From assembly GCF_014083945.1 (NCBI RefSeq), contig NZ_CP046444.1:2542001-2606000 (forward strand): 64,000 nt of DNA. The letters run 5' to 3'. The stretch comes from Granulicella sp. 5B5 (GTDB lineage: Bacteria > Acidobacteriota > Terriglobia > Terriglobales > Acidobacteriaceae). How positions within the stretch are numbered: position 1 is the first letter of the stretch; each line of letters opens with the position of its first letter. The notes under the pieces were generated by a model. That model worked only from the letters and a program-made list of their open reading frames with translations, searched no databases and was not told the origin of the DNA. Both the position numbers and the translations under genes were made by a program. Positions 52,750-62,032 of this stretch are shown piece after piece.

Positions 52750-54141
52750 ATGGAGATGAATTCCAAAATGACAGCAAGCAATCAGAAGCTGACTCGTCGC
52801 AAGATGCTCCTTGGGGGAGCGTCATCTACCCTGGCAACATTATCAGGCCACTCTTTCGGGGCGCAAACGGCCGCTCCTTCGGCCGCTCCGGAGAACCGGA
52901 ACTCCGGGCCGGTTGCGCCTACGCCGGATCAAGTGCGCCGAATGAAATGGTGGCATGAGGCGAAGTTCGGAATGTTCATCCATTTCGGACTCTATAGCCA
53001 ACATGCACGCCATGAATGGGCGATGGAGGACGAAGCAATTCCTACGGCAGAGTATGTACCGCTAGCGAAAGTCTTCGATCCGGCACCGCACTCGGCTAGA
53101 GCATGGGCCAAACTGGCCAAGGCTGCGGGGATGAAGTACATGGTGATGACGACGAAGCATCATGAGGGCTTTTGCAACTTCGATACGAAGCTTACGAACT
53201 ACTGCGCAACCAAGCAGGGACCAGGCCGAGACCTCGTACGCGAATATGTAGACGCGGCGCGGGAAGAAGGACTGCGTGTGGGCTTCTATTACTCCTTGAT
53301 GGATTGGCATCATCCGGATGGGGCCAAGTGCGCAACGGATGAAGATGCACGGAAACGGTTCGTGGAATACACGCATGGCTTGATTCGGGAGTTGATGAGC
53401 AACTATGGGAAAGTAGATGTGCTTTGGTATGACGTGGCGTGGCCACTCGATGCAGAGGGTTGGGAATCAGAGCGCATGAACAAGATGGTCTTTGAGCTTC
53501 AACCGGACATCATTGTGAACAATCGGAACCATCTGACCGGTGATTTCTCTACGCCAGAGCAAAAGATTGTAGCGGAGACCAACGGGCGCGCTTGGGAAAG
53601 CTGCATGACGCTCAATGACAGTTGGGGTTTTCAGCGGGCTGACGACAATTGGAAGAGCTCGAAGACGGTCATTCGTAATCTCATCACCTGTGCACATGAT
53701 GGTGGAAACTACCTGCTGAATATTGGTCCGCAGCCTGATGGGGCGGTGCCTCAGGAGTCGATTCGTGTGCTTTCAGAGGTTGGCGAGTGGATGGCCACCA
53801 ATGGGGACGCGATCTATAAAGCCGACCTTTGCCAACCGCGGCGTTCCAATTATGCGTCCTTTACCCGCACGGGCAATACGCTGTATATGCATGTGCACTT
53901 CTGGCCGGGCTCGGACGTGGCGATCTCGGGCCTGATGGTGAAGGTAAAGTCCGCCCGCCTATTGAAGACCAATCAAGAGGTGAAGTTCACGCAGGATCCA
54001 TACCGAGTTCATCTGGTTGGGTTGCCTGTAGACGCGCCCGATACGCCGGTGACAACAATTGCATTGGAGTGCGATGGCGAGCCAACTCAGAATACGGATT
54101 TTGTCCGTAATAGCAAGCCGCGTGGCGGAGTGAACATCTGA
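52750..54141 (+). CDS. Alpha-L-fucosidase (glycoside hydrolase family 29)
   Basis: The 463-aa exported enzyme removes terminal alpha-L-fucose. The N-terminus TRRKMLLGGASSTLATLSG is Tat-like. The GH29 barrel starts WWHEAKFGMFIHFGLYS and has MTTKHHEGFCNFDT, where the HH pair binds fucose. VDVLWYDVAWP contains the probable nucleophile Asp. NNRNHLTGDFSTPEQK and CAHDGGNYLLNIGPQPDG are also family landmarks. A small beta-sandwich closes the protein. It faces a LacI-family gene downstream and has a good promoter upstream. The nearby GDP-fucose synthesis genes are broken, so the enzyme likely targets external fucose. Confidence 0.93.
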   Translation: MEMNSKMTASNQKLTRRKMLLGGASSTLATLSGHSFGAQTAAPSAAPENRNSGPVAPTPDQVRRMKWWHEAKFGMFIHFGLYSQHARHEWAMEDEAIPTAEYVPLAKVFDPAPHSARAWAKLAKAAGMKYMVMTTKHHEGFCNFDTKLTNYCATKQGPGRDLVREYVDAAREEGLRVGFYYSLMDWHHPDGAKCATDEDARKRFVEYTHGLIRELMSNYGKVDVLWYDVAWPLDAEGWESERMNKMVFELQPDIIVNNRNHLTGDFSTPEQKIVAETNGRAWESCMTLNDSWGFQRADDNWKSSKTVIRNLITCAHDGGNYLLNIGPQPDGAVPQESIRVLSEVGEWMATNGDAIYKADLCQPRRSNYASFTRTGNTLYMHVHFWPGSDVAISGLMVKVKSARLLKTNQEVKFTQDPYRVHLVGLPVDAPDTPVTTIALECDGEPTQNTDFVRNSKPRGGVNI

Positions 54142-54377
54142 GGACTCGCAGTGCCTCTACGAAAGACGAACCGGAATGGGCAGTGATGACTGTGAATATC
54201 TCCACTGTCCGCACGGTCGCTTTATAGCGCGAAAGCGGATACCTGGTTGCGAGATTCTCGCATGGCCTCGAATGTCCTGCCGCAGATCTCAACCGGCCAC
54301 AGGGCGGATTGTACCGAGTGGCGTACTTTGTTTCGTTGTTAGACGGAATCCCTTGCAATAGACTGGCAGAGATATCG

Positions 54378-55424
54378 ATGGCAACCAAACGCTCAGCTTC
54401 ATTAGAGAAGCCCATACGGCCTGTCAGCTTGAAGATGCTCGCTGAGTATCTCGACTTGAGCGCTGCTACGGTGTCGTTCGTGTTGAATGACGCGCCGAAC
54501 CGTTCGATACCTGAGACGACCAGGCAGCGCGTGCGCGAAGCGGCAAAGCGGTTTGGATATCAGCCGAGCCATATTGCCCGCTCGTTGCAAGGGCGACGGT
54601 CACTCACGATGGGGATTCTGTTGCCAGAACTTAGCGATGGTTATCACTCGCAGGTCCTGAGCGGTGCTGCGGATATCTTGATGAAGGATGGGTACTTTTT
54701 TCTTACCGCGCATCATCGCCATAAGGCCGACCTCGTTTCAGAGTACCCAGGATTGCTCGTCTCACGCGGCGTAGAAGGCATTTTGTTCATCGACACTCAC
54801 TTCGAAAAAGCTCCCCCATGCTCTGCGGTATCCATTGCTGCACACACCGTCGTTCCTGGCGTTGCGAACGTGGCGCTGGACCATGAGCGGGCGGCGGAGT
54901 TGGCATTAGGTCATCTTTATCAATTGGGCCATCGGAAGATAGCCTTCATGCGCGGCCAGCTTTTCAGCTCCGATGCGCGCAGCCGTTGGCGCTCAACTCT
55001 TCGCGTCGCCAGATCGCTGGGGCTGCAGGTATCGCCGGAGCTCACGATGCATCTTGACCGTCACAGCCATTCGCCGGAGCTCGGATACAGCAGCGTACAA
55101 CAGCTACTCATGCGCAGACGCGATTTTACGGCGGTGCTTTGCTTCAATGATGTGGCTGCGATCGGCGTGATCCGGGCGCTGCATGATGCAGGACTCCGTG
55201 TCCCTATCGATGTATCCGTTGTTGGCTTCGATGACATCATGTCAGCGGAGTTTTATACGCCGCGTCTGACAACAATTAGGCAGCCGTTACAGGAGATGGG
55301 CATGGTAGCCGCATCGTTGCTTCTTAAGAAGCTGTCGGGGGGCAGAGTGCCTGAGTTATCAAAGATTGAGCCTGAGCTTATCGTCCGTGAATCAAGCGCG
55401 CGAGTGAGGTCATCGCGCAAGTAG
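54378..55424 (+). CDS. LacI-family transcriptional regulator
   Basis: The 348-aa repressor has an N-terminal helix-turn-helix, SLKMLAEYLDLSAATVSFVLN, then the hinge region ARSLQGRRSLTMGILLPELS. The periplasmic-binding-protein-like effector domain includes GVEGILFIDTH, VALDHERAAELALGHLYQLGHRKIAFM and VPIDVSVVGFDDIMSAEF. It probably senses a sugar from fucoside degradation and controls the GH29 gene; this is inferred from adjacency. ATG 54378 is chosen because the HTH follows closely; the open frame upstream to 54309 is not supported. Confidence 0.92.
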   Translation: MATKRSASLEKPIRPVSLKMLAEYLDLSAATVSFVLNDAPNRSIPETTRQRVREAAKRFGYQPSHIARSLQGRRSLTMGILLPELSDGYHSQVLSGAADILMKDGYFFLTAHHRHKADLVSEYPGLLVSRGVEGILFIDTHFEKAPPCSAVSIAAHTVVPGVANVALDHERAAELALGHLYQLGHRKIAFMRGQLFSSDARSRWRSTLRVARSLGLQVSPELTMHLDRHSHSPELGYSSVQQLLMRRRDFTAVLCFNDVAAIGVIRALHDAGLRVPIDVSVVGFDDIMSAEFYTPRLTTIRQPLQEMGMVAASLLLKKLSGGRVPELSKIEPELIVRESSARVRSSRK

Positions 55425-55441
55425 GTCGGAAGGTACGCACT

Positions 55442-55458
55442 ATCGCACGTAGTGCGAT
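55442..55458. terminator. Short hairpin between convergent genes
   Basis: ATCGCAC (55442-55448) pairs perfectly with GTGCGAT (55452-55458) around a GTA loop. It lies directly after the stop of the convergent phosphomannomutase gene and 17 bases after the LacI-family gene. On the plus strand it is followed by TTTAG, a weak T tract. Confidence 0.6.
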
Positions 55459-56901
55459 TTAGCTTGTTTCCCCAGCCATTACGAATGCTTGTGCTGCGCT
55501 CAGTACCTGCTGCACGCTCTCCTGACTGCAACTCTCACAGTAGACGCGTAGTAAAGGCTCTGTGCCGCTAGCCCGGAGCAATAGCCATGTCTCTGCTGCG
55601 TTCGGTTTTCCTGAGCAGGTGGGATTTTCGAGGAAGAACTTGATGCCATCCAAAGTCTCGATCTTGAGCACCTTCAATCCTGCGATGTCCTTCAGTCCCG
55701 CTTTTGCTCGCCGGATCGCGGACTCCTTTAGCGCGTCGTTGATGTGCATGTCGATACGGCCATATTGGTGCTCGCCGTACTCTGCCTGAAGGGCCGCTAC
55801 AAGCTCACCGAGGGTCTTATGCTCATCGGCCATGACGTTTGCCAGCAGAAGACTATTCAACAGGCCATCACGCTCAGGCAGATGCTTGCTGATACCTACT
55901 CCGCCTGACTCTTCGCCGCCGATGAGAATGTTCTGCTCCAGCATGAGATCACAGACATATTTGAAGCCGATGCCATGCTCATGCAGCTTTCTTCCGTACT
56001 TCGCAGCGATACGGTCAAGCATTTTAGTGGTATTGAAAGCGCGCGTCACGTCGCCAGGCCAATCCTTGCGAGTCAATAACCACTGCAGGATCACCGCGAA
56101 AATCTTATGAGCATCTACAACGTTTCCGTGCTCATCGACAGCGCCGATGCGGTCTGCGTCGCCGTCTGTGATCAGCCCTGCCGCACACTTTTCCTTTACA
56201 ACTACTTCGCGTGTGGCGGCAATGTGAGGCATGATCGGCTCAGGGTTGATGCCGGGGAAGGCCGGGTTGTATTCACTCCGCATGGTCGCGTAAGGGACTC
56301 CGGCACGCTCAAAGATACCTGCGATGTAGCCACTTCCCGCGCCATACATCGTATCGATAAGGAAGCGATATCCGGAGGCTTTGATGATCCTCAGGTCAAC
56401 GAACGCTTCGAGGGCGTGGATGTATTCGGGGGAGAAGTCGACTTCTTCGATCGCTGCCGGGTGAGCAGCCTGAGGCAGTTCCTTGCCGAGGTATGTTTCA
56501 ATCGACGCGATAATTGAAGGCTTACCCGAGCCACCGTAGCTTGCCTTGTACTTTACTCCGTTCCACTCAGCGGGGTTGTGGCTCGATGTGATCATGACGC
56601 CACCGGCCGCCTTGCGCCCGCGAACTGCGAAGCTCAACTCCGGCGTAGGCGTTACTTTGCTTGCGAGGGCGACGGGGATGCCCGCTGATGCCATCACCTC
56701 AGCAACGATTTTTGCGAATGACCGCGAGCCGAAACGAGTGTCATAGCCGATGCAGACGCCGGCTTTAGGGTTCTCGTGCTCAAGCACGTAATGAGCGATC
56801 GCTCGCGCGGCGACGCGGACATTGGCATAGGTAAAGTCGTCAGCGATAATCCCACGCCAACCGTCTGTGCCAAACTTGACCATCGAAATTGCTTCACTCA
56901 T
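55459..56901 (-). CDS. Phosphoglucomutase/phosphomannomutase
   Basis: The 480-aa alpha-D-phosphohexomutase converts hexose-6-phosphate to hexose-1-phosphate. It has KFGTDGWRGIIADDFTYANV, the phosphoserine loop GGVMITSSHNPAEWNGVKYK, the metal loop ITDGDADRIGAVDEHG, the sugar loop GGEESGGVGI and the phosphate-binding RASGTEPLLRVYCES. It is followed after 18 bases (upstream in transcription) by manC, so it probably supplies mannose-1-phosphate for GDP-mannose. Specificity for mannose or glucose cannot be told from sequence alone. Confidence 0.95.
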   Translation of the reverse strand: MSEAISMVKFGTDGWRGIIADDFTYANVRVAARAIAHYVLEHENPKAGVCIGYDTRFGSRSFAKIVAEVMASAGIPVALASKVTPTPELSFAVRGRKAAGGVMITSSHNPAEWNGVKYKASYGGSGKPSIIASIETYLGKELPQAAHPAAIEEVDFSPEYIHALEAFVDLRIIKASGYRFLIDTMYGAGSGYIAGIFERAGVPYATMRSEYNPAFPGINPEPIMPHIAATREVVVKEKCAAGLITDGDADRIGAVDEHGNVVDAHKIFAVILQWLLTRKDWPGDVTRAFNTTKMLDRIAAKYGRKLHEHGIGFKYVCDLMLEQNILIGGEESGGVGISKHLPERDGLLNSLLLANVMADEHKTLGELVAALQAEYGEHQYGRIDMHINDALKESAIRRAKAGLKDIAGLKVLKIETLDGIKFFLENPTCSGKPNAAETWLLLRASGTEPLLRVYCESCSQESVQQVLSAAQAFVMAGETS

Positions 56902-56919
56902 TGATCGTACTTTCCTGGT

Positions 56920-58047
56920 TTAGATCAGGTGCATCTTGCCTGCACTCTTCAATTCTGCAACGACCTTGCCGACATCCTGCGATCCATCGCGCGTAGTAAT
57001 AAGAGTGGCATCGTCTGTCTCAACCACAACGAGATCCTTTACGCCGACCAGCGCGACGGTCTTATTCGGGGAGTAGACGTAGCAGCCTGAGGAGTTGATT
57101 TGCACATGGTGCTCCGCCTCGACCACGTTTCCGTTCTGTACTTCCTTGCACTCCGACACAAACTCATGCAAAGCTGCCCATGAGCCGAGATCGTTCCATG
57201 CGAAGTCCGCAGGCAGGCAGTACAACTCACTCTCGACTTCGCCCTTGGCAGAGCGTGGCTCCAAGACCGCGTAATCAATTGAGATGGACTCGCATTGGGG
57301 ATAAAGCTCTGCGAAGACCGATTCAAATTGAGGAGTGCCCCAGGCGGCAGCGATGCTCTGCAGCAGCGGAGCCATCTTTGGCGAGTGTTCGCAGATGGCG
57401 TCCGCTAGGGTCCTGGCGCTCCAGAGAAACATCCCGCTGTTCCAGGCATAACGGCCTGAGCGGACAAAGCTCTTGGCTCGAGCTTCGTCAGGTTTCTCGG
57501 TAAATCGCTTTACGCGACGAACGGGGATAGCCTCGCCGCCAATTGTCACTGGGGGCGCGGCTTCACCCATCTCGATGTAGCCGTAACCTGTTTCGGGGCG
57601 CGAAGGGGGAACACCGAGCACAACCATGCGAGGGCCGGCCGCAGCCAGCTTGATGCCGGCCCGTAGAATCATATGAAAGCGTGCCACGTTGCCGATGGTG
57701 TGGTCTGACGGAAAGATTCCGATGACCGAGTCCGGGCTCTCCTTGAGGAGAAGAAATGCCGCCAATGCGCATGCCGGCGCTGTGTTTCTTGCCTCGGGCT
57801 CACGCAGGATGTGGTCTTTTGCCACATCGGGCAGTTGGGCTTCAATGGTCTTGTAAAGGAAATCGTTGGTGATGACCCAGACATCGTGGCCTGGCATCAT
57901 GTCTTCGAGGCGCGCTACGGTTTGCTGAATCATCGTCCGTTCGCCGTCCAACTGCAGTACCTGCTTGGCCCGGCTGCGCCGACTCCTGGGCCAGAACCGC
58001 GTCCCACTCCCCCCAGCCAAAACAACAGCAGTAAAAGGCCTTTGCAT
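56920..58047 (-). CDS. manC: Mannose-1-phosphate guanylyltransferase
   Basis: The 375-aa nucleotidyltransferase makes GDP-mannose from GTP and mannose-1-phosphate. It shows [54 protein letters not shown], the lysine-containing RFTEKPDEA and WNSGMFLW. It lacks the C-terminal isomerase cupin of bifunctional ManC. ATG 58047 has a GAGGA site about seven bases upstream; a longer frame to 58113 is not needed. It forms an operon with the phosphohexomutase gene and feeds the GDP-mannose epimerase and mannosyltransferases of the polysaccharide region. Confidence 0.95.
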   Translation of the reverse strand: MQRPFTAVVLAGGSGTRFWPRSRRSRAKQVLQLDGERTMIQQTVARLEDMMPGHDVWVITNDFLYKTIEAQLPDVAKDHILREPEARNTAPACALAAFLLLKESPDSVIGIFPSDHTIGNVARFHMILRAGIKLAAAGPRMVVLGVPPSRPETGYGYIEMGEAAPPVTIGGEAIPVRRVKRFTEKPDEARAKSFVRSGRYAWNSGMFLWSARTLADAICEHSPKMAPLLQSIAAAWGTPQFESVFAELYPQCESISIDYAVLEPRSAKGEVESELYCLPADFAWNDLGSWAALHEFVSECKEVQNGNVVEAEHHVQINSSGCYVYSPNKTVALVGVKDLVVVETDDATLITTRDGSQDVGKVVAELKSAGKMHLI

Positions 58048-58341
58048 ACGAAATCCTCTTTCGGACAATGTTCGTACCTTGCGGTGTAGGCTTCGCAAGT
58101 GCCGCCATGTCATTCCGACTCTTTATTCTACCGGCAGGTGCTAGATGGCAGAACGTAGTCTCTGTGCGTTATAGGATGCAGATGACGGACATGCGAAAAG
58201 AATCATACCTTTCGGACGGCCGAAAAGCAGTGTCAGGCTCATATGTTCTTGAAGTTCGTCGCAGGCAGCTGCCATATCCACGTAAGCCGCTTAGGGGATG
58301 CGGAAAGGGCATGTATTGCCGACAACCGTCTGTTAGGAAAT
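58048..58341. other. Upstream region of manC and tRNA-Ala tail
   Basis: About 290 bases without a gene. CTTTCGG (58209-58215) and CCGAAAAG (58220-58227) form a small hairpin that could terminate the minus-strand tRNA-Ala transcript. The upstream part probably holds the manC promoter, not identified. Confidence 0.4.
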
Positions 58342-58417
58342 TGGTGGACCTGATCGGGATCGAACCGATGACCTCTTCCATGCCATGGAAGCGCGCTCCC
58401 AGCTGCGCCACAGGCCC
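58342..58417 (-). tRNA. tRNA-Ala (anticodon GGC)
   Basis: On the minus strand GGGCCTG pairs with CAGGTCC, including the alanine identity pair G3-U70. The D arm contains GGCGCAGCTGGGAGCGC, the anticodon loop ATGGCAT gives GGC, and the T loop TTCGATC follows. The discriminator is A and CCA is encoded (58342-58344). Length is 73 plus CCA. Confidence 0.96.
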
Positions 58418-58678
58418 ACTTATTCGGTGGGGGACAACTTTTCTATTTTCGCGGATGATGAGTGGTAAGTCAAACCTGAGCAGGAACAAAGCTATGCCTT
58501 GCGGTGTCTATACATTCAGAGTGAGCGAGCACTCGGGCCGCCGGCGGTCGCTGTTCCAGCTCTCTTGACGGATTGCGCAGGTCTGGACAGGCTAGGCCAC
58601 AAGAGCCTACTTTAACGATACCGGCGCCAGATATCGTTTTGCTGGTGTTTCGGGGCCAAAGATTCGGAGAGGTTGTCG
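58418..58678. other. Intergenic, ECF sigma upstream region
   Basis: About 260 bases separate tRNA-Ala and the ECF sigma gene. The end carries GAGAGG six bases before ATG 58679. No other gene was seen; the promoter was not recognised. Confidence 0.4.
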
Positions 58679-59374
58679 ATGAGCGATCTCGCAAGTGCAA
58701 TTGGAGTCAGGGCGGGGGAACAAGACCTCGTTGCGGAGCTGCAGGCCGGCTCTGAGGCTGCCTTTGCGCTGCTTATTGCTCAGTACAGCCACCCGGTCTA
58801 CTCGCTGATGGCGCGCAGTCTGCGCGACCCGGTCGATGCTGCCGATGTGACGCAAGAGGTGTTCGTCAAGGTATTCCGGAACATATCTGGCTTTCATGGC
58901 GACTCTAGCCTGCGGACGTGGATCTACCGCATTGCGCTGCACGAGGCCAGCAATCAGCGGCGCTGGTGGAGCCGGCATAAGAGGCAGGAGCTCACCATCG
59001 ATGCTCCGTTGGAGAATGAAGAAGGTGAGACCTTCTGCCTGGCGGACGCTCTTGCAAGTACCCAGGCTTCACCGTTCGATTGTGCCGCGAACATGGAGCT
59101 AGAGAAACGGATCACCTTGGCCCTGCAGGTGCTGCCCGAAGCCTTCCGTGAGGTGGTGGTTCTTCGCGAGATGGAAGGGTTTGGCTATGAGGAGATCGCC
59201 GAGATATTGGGTGTCAACCTCGGTACGGTGAAAAGCAGGTTGACCCGCGGGCGGGCTGCGTTGCGGGAGGCCCTTGTGCAGGACGGGAGGAACGAAAGTA
59301 CGGTGACCGGTGCGACTACGACCGCACCCAACGAGCCGACGTCGGCGGTGAAAGCGCAGGTGGTGAAAGCATGA
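58679..59374 (+). CDS. ECF RNA polymerase sigma factor (RpoE-like)
   Basis: The 231-aa sigma factor has region 2 with FALLIAQYSHPVYSLMARSL, DAADVTQEVFVKVFRNIS and LRTWIYRIALHEASNQRR. Region 4 has LQVLPEAFREVVVLREMEGF and the helix-turn-helix YEEIAEILGVNLGTVKSRL. ATG 58679 is six bases after GAGAGG; the TTG two codons earlier is less likely. Its TGA overlaps the anti-sigma start by four bases, so the pair is co-expressed. Confidence 0.94.
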   Translation: MSDLASAIGVRAGEQDLVAELQAGSEAAFALLIAQYSHPVYSLMARSLRDPVDAADVTQEVFVKVFRNISGFHGDSSLRTWIYRIALHEASNQRRWWSRHKRQELTIDAPLENEEGETFCLADALASTQASPFDCAANMELEKRITLALQVLPEAFREVVVLREMEGFGYEEIAEILGVNLGTVKSRLTRGRAALREALVQDGRNESTVTGATTTAPNEPTSAVKAQVVKA

Positions 59375-60090
59375 GCTGCGAAGAGAAGTTCGAGATGTTG
59401 CCGCACCTTATCCACGATGAGGAGTGCGCGTGGGCGCGCGAGTCGTTTTCGTCCTATCTGGATGGCGATATGAGCGGTGTGGATATGGCTGCGCTCTCGG
59501 ACCATCTGGAGCTGTGTGGAGATTGCGCGATGGAGTTTGCTGCCTGGCGTGATGTGCAGAGTGCACTTGCGCAGGTTGGTTCGGCGCATGCGCCGATGCG
59601 CCTGCAGGCACAGTTGCGTGCTGCGATTGCAGCAGAATTTGCGCGGGGCGCGCATCTACCTTGGACAGGGCGGTTGCGGATGGCGTGGGATCGTACCTTG
59701 GGGCCGCTGGCTGTGCGTGTGAGCGGTGGGCTGGCGCTGGCGATGTTGCTGGTTGTCGGCCTGGGGTGGATGTTTGCGGTGCCGATCGCAGTGCAGGCCG
59801 ATGATGATGGCCTGGCCGACCTTCGCGCGCCGCGATACCTCTACTCGCAGGTGCCTCCTCAGCCGATCGCGACGGACCATGACGTTCCTCTTGTTGTAGA
59901 GGCGAAGGTAGATGCGGCAGGCCGTGTGTATGACTACACGGTGCTTGCGGGCCCCGGCGATGACCAGAGGGTGAAGCTGCAACTCGAGCAGAACCTGCTG
60001 GCGAGCGTGTTCCGCCCAGCGACGGTCTTCGGCGTGCCCGTTCCGGGGCATGTCGTGCTGACCTATGCCGGCGTCTCGGTGCACGGATAA
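59371..60090 (+). CDS. Anti-sigma factor with TonB-C-like periplasmic domain
   Basis: The 239-aa membrane protein has an N-terminal zf-HC2-type region, FSSYLDGDMSGVDMAALSDHL followed by ELCGDCAMEF, with the HxxxCxxC zinc motif. One transmembrane helix (about residues 115-135) follows. The C-terminal part (about 145-239) looks like a TonB C-terminal domain: VPLVVEAKVDAAGRVYDYTV and VFRPATVFGVPVPGHVVLTY. It should hold the ECF sigma factor inactive until a periplasmic signal arrives; the role of the TonB-like part is inferred. It overlaps the sigma gene by four bases. Confidence 0.85.
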   Translation: MSCEEKFEMLPHLIHDEECAWARESFSSYLDGDMSGVDMAALSDHLELCGDCAMEFAAWRDVQSALAQVGSAHAPMRLQAQLRAAIAAEFARGAHLPWTGRLRMAWDRTLGPLAVRVSGGLALAMLLVVGLGWMFAVPIAVQADDDGLADLRAPRYLYSQVPPQPIATDHDVPLVVEAKVDAAGRVYDYTVLAGPGDDQRVKLQLEQNLLASVFRPATVFGVPVPGHVVLTYAGVSVHG

Positions 60091-60144
60091 GGGCGCCAAA
60101 ACTCCCCGCAGCGCCTTATCCCCAGCTACCTTTAGACTAGAACG

Positions 60145-61977
60145 GTGCGTCGAAACCGTATTGTGACTTTCCGTAACACTCTCGTCCTTCCGCTTGCGCT
60201 ACTGATTCCAGTTGCGCCGGCCATGCTTGCCCAGAACCCGTCCTCGTCGACGATGTCGAGTTCCTCGCAGTCGTCCTCATCCTCGAGCCCAGGCAGTCAG
60301 GTGCAGGATCAGCCGGGTGTGGTGGCGCGGCCGCGGGCGGCCCAGATTGAGCCGGGTGGCTCCGCTGTGACGCTGGAGGTGAGCGAGCCGCTGTTCCAAC
60401 TGGCTGCGGCGTTGAATACCTGCGGTTATGACGCTGACCTGGACAAATCACCGCCAGTGCGGGCGGAGGTTCGGGCGGATATGAATGCGGCGCTGGCGGG
60501 CTCTGAGAGTGCACGCGGGAGCCGCGACAGGCTCTGTGACTATATTGATAAGCACCACCTGAATGACCTCGGCCTGGAGATTGCGCAGTACGTTTCGCTG
60601 GCGCTATATCTTTCGCCGCCACCTGAGCTGACGCCGAACGTGGATGAGACGCAGTTGCCGCCACAGGCTGCCGCGGTGGTGAATATCCTGCCTCTGCTAC
60701 GGGATTTTGCCGAACAGATCGACCTGCACTACATCTGGCTGAAGCATCGCGCTGAATACGAGGCGCTGACAGCACGGGTGCATGACCCGATGACGCAGAT
60801 GATTCTCAATACGAACATCTATCTGCATCAGCCGGTGTCGAGCTACGACGGACGGCGATTTCTGGTGCTGCTGGAGCCGATGTTCTCGCCGAACCTGACC
60901 AATGCGCGTGTTTACGGCAGCGACTACATTATTGTGACGTCGCCGGACAACCGGGCGACGGGTGACCCGGTGCGGATGGATGAGATACGGCATATCTATC
61001 TGCATTATGTGGTGGAGCCGATGGTGTACAGCCGCGGGTCGGCGATGGAGCGCATTCAGCCGCTACTGAGCGGGGTGCAGGATGCGCCGCTGGAGTTCTC
61101 GTACAAGAGCGACGTGGTAGCGCTGCTGACGGAGTGCCTGATCAAGGCGATTGAGGCGCGGACCTACGTGATCGCCGAGCCAAAGCCGCAGAAGCCATCC
61201 GGCGCAAAGGCGCGCGAGACGCTGGACCAGTATCAGGCGTTGATGGCGATCTATGATAAAGAGACGGCCTTGGCGCGCCAGAAGCTGGTGACCAGCGATG
61301 AGGAACAGGGCTGGACGATGACAGGCTACTTCTACCAGACGCTGGGTGTGATGGAGCACAACGGCGATGGCCTGCGCGATGAGATCGCTCCGATGATCTA
61401 CGGCATGGACGTTGACCGCGAGCGCAAGCATGCGGAGAGCATCATTTTTGTGAAGAATGCTCCTGCGGATCCCCTGCGCCCGGTGGCGGCGCCCCGCAAG
61501 CTGGAGGGTATGGACCTGGCGGAGGTGGACTTGCTGAAGGGCAATCCCGATGACGCCGCCGACCTGGCAGACAAGGCGCTGGAAGACCCGAAGGGCGATC
61601 ACGGTCGGGCGACCTATGTGCTGGCCCGGGTGGACCTGATGCAGGGCGACCCGGAGAAGGCGCAGAAGGAGTTCTCTACGGCGCTGACACTGAGCCATGA
61701 CCCGAGGACGCTGGCGTGGTGCCACATTTACCTCGGGCGGTTGTACGACATCGAGACCGCGCCGGAGCGGGACAAGGCGGTCGCGGAGTACAAGGCAGCT
61801 CTGGAGGTGAGGGACGGACGGCCGGACACGCGGCAGGCGGCGGAGGCCGGGGTTGCGAAGCCGTATGCTCTGCCGCAGCGGGTAGGGTCAAAGCCGGTGC
61901 CGGACGACGACAAGGACTTCGACCCGACTGGCAAGGCCGAGAAGCAGGCCTATAAGCCGAACGCACCGAACGAGTAA
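60145..61977 (+). CDS. Secreted TPR-repeat protein
   Basis: The 610-aa protein has a signal peptide (RNTLVLPLALLIPVAPAMLAQ), a Ser-rich stretch of about 20 residues and a large central part without recognised catalytic motif. The C-terminal third has helical repeats like TPR units (DLAEVDLLKGNPDDAADLAD, ARVDLMQGDPEKAQKEFSTA, YLGRLYDIETAPERDKAVAE). It may act in the periplasm as a scaffold. The frame starts GTG 60145 with no strong ribosome-binding site. rnc and lepB follow on the same strand. Confidence 0.8.
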   Translation: MRRNRIVTFRNTLVLPLALLIPVAPAMLAQNPSSSTMSSSSQSSSSSSPGSQVQDQPGVVARPRAAQIEPGGSAVTLEVSEPLFQLAAALNTCGYDADLDKSPPVRAEVRADMNAALAGSESARGSRDRLCDYIDKHHLNDLGLEIAQYVSLALYLSPPPELTPNVDETQLPPQAAAVVNILPLLRDFAEQIDLHYIWLKHRAEYEALTARVHDPMTQMILNTNIYLHQPVSSYDGRRFLVLLEPMFSPNLTNARVYGSDYIIVTSPDNRATGDPVRMDEIRHIYLHYVVEPMVYSRGSAMERIQPLLSGVQDAPLEFSYKSDVVALLTECLIKAIEARTYVIAEPKPQKPSGAKARETLDQYQALMAIYDKETALARQKLVTSDEEQGWTMTGYFYQTLGVMEHNGDGLRDEIAPMIYGMDVDRERKHAESIIFVKNAPADPLRPVAAPRKLEGMDLAEVDLLKGNPDDAADLADKALEDPKGDHGRATYVLARVDLMQGDPEKAQKEFSTALTLSHDPRTLAWCHIYLGRLYDIETAPERDKAVAEYKAALEVRDGRPDTRQAAEAGVAKPYALPQRVGSKPVPDDDKDFDPTGKAEKQAYKPNAPNE

Positions 61978-62032
61978 CCGTTTGGGCAAGGTTGGCTGCA
62001 CAGGCAGCGGGGCACTCTCGTACAGTAGAGCC

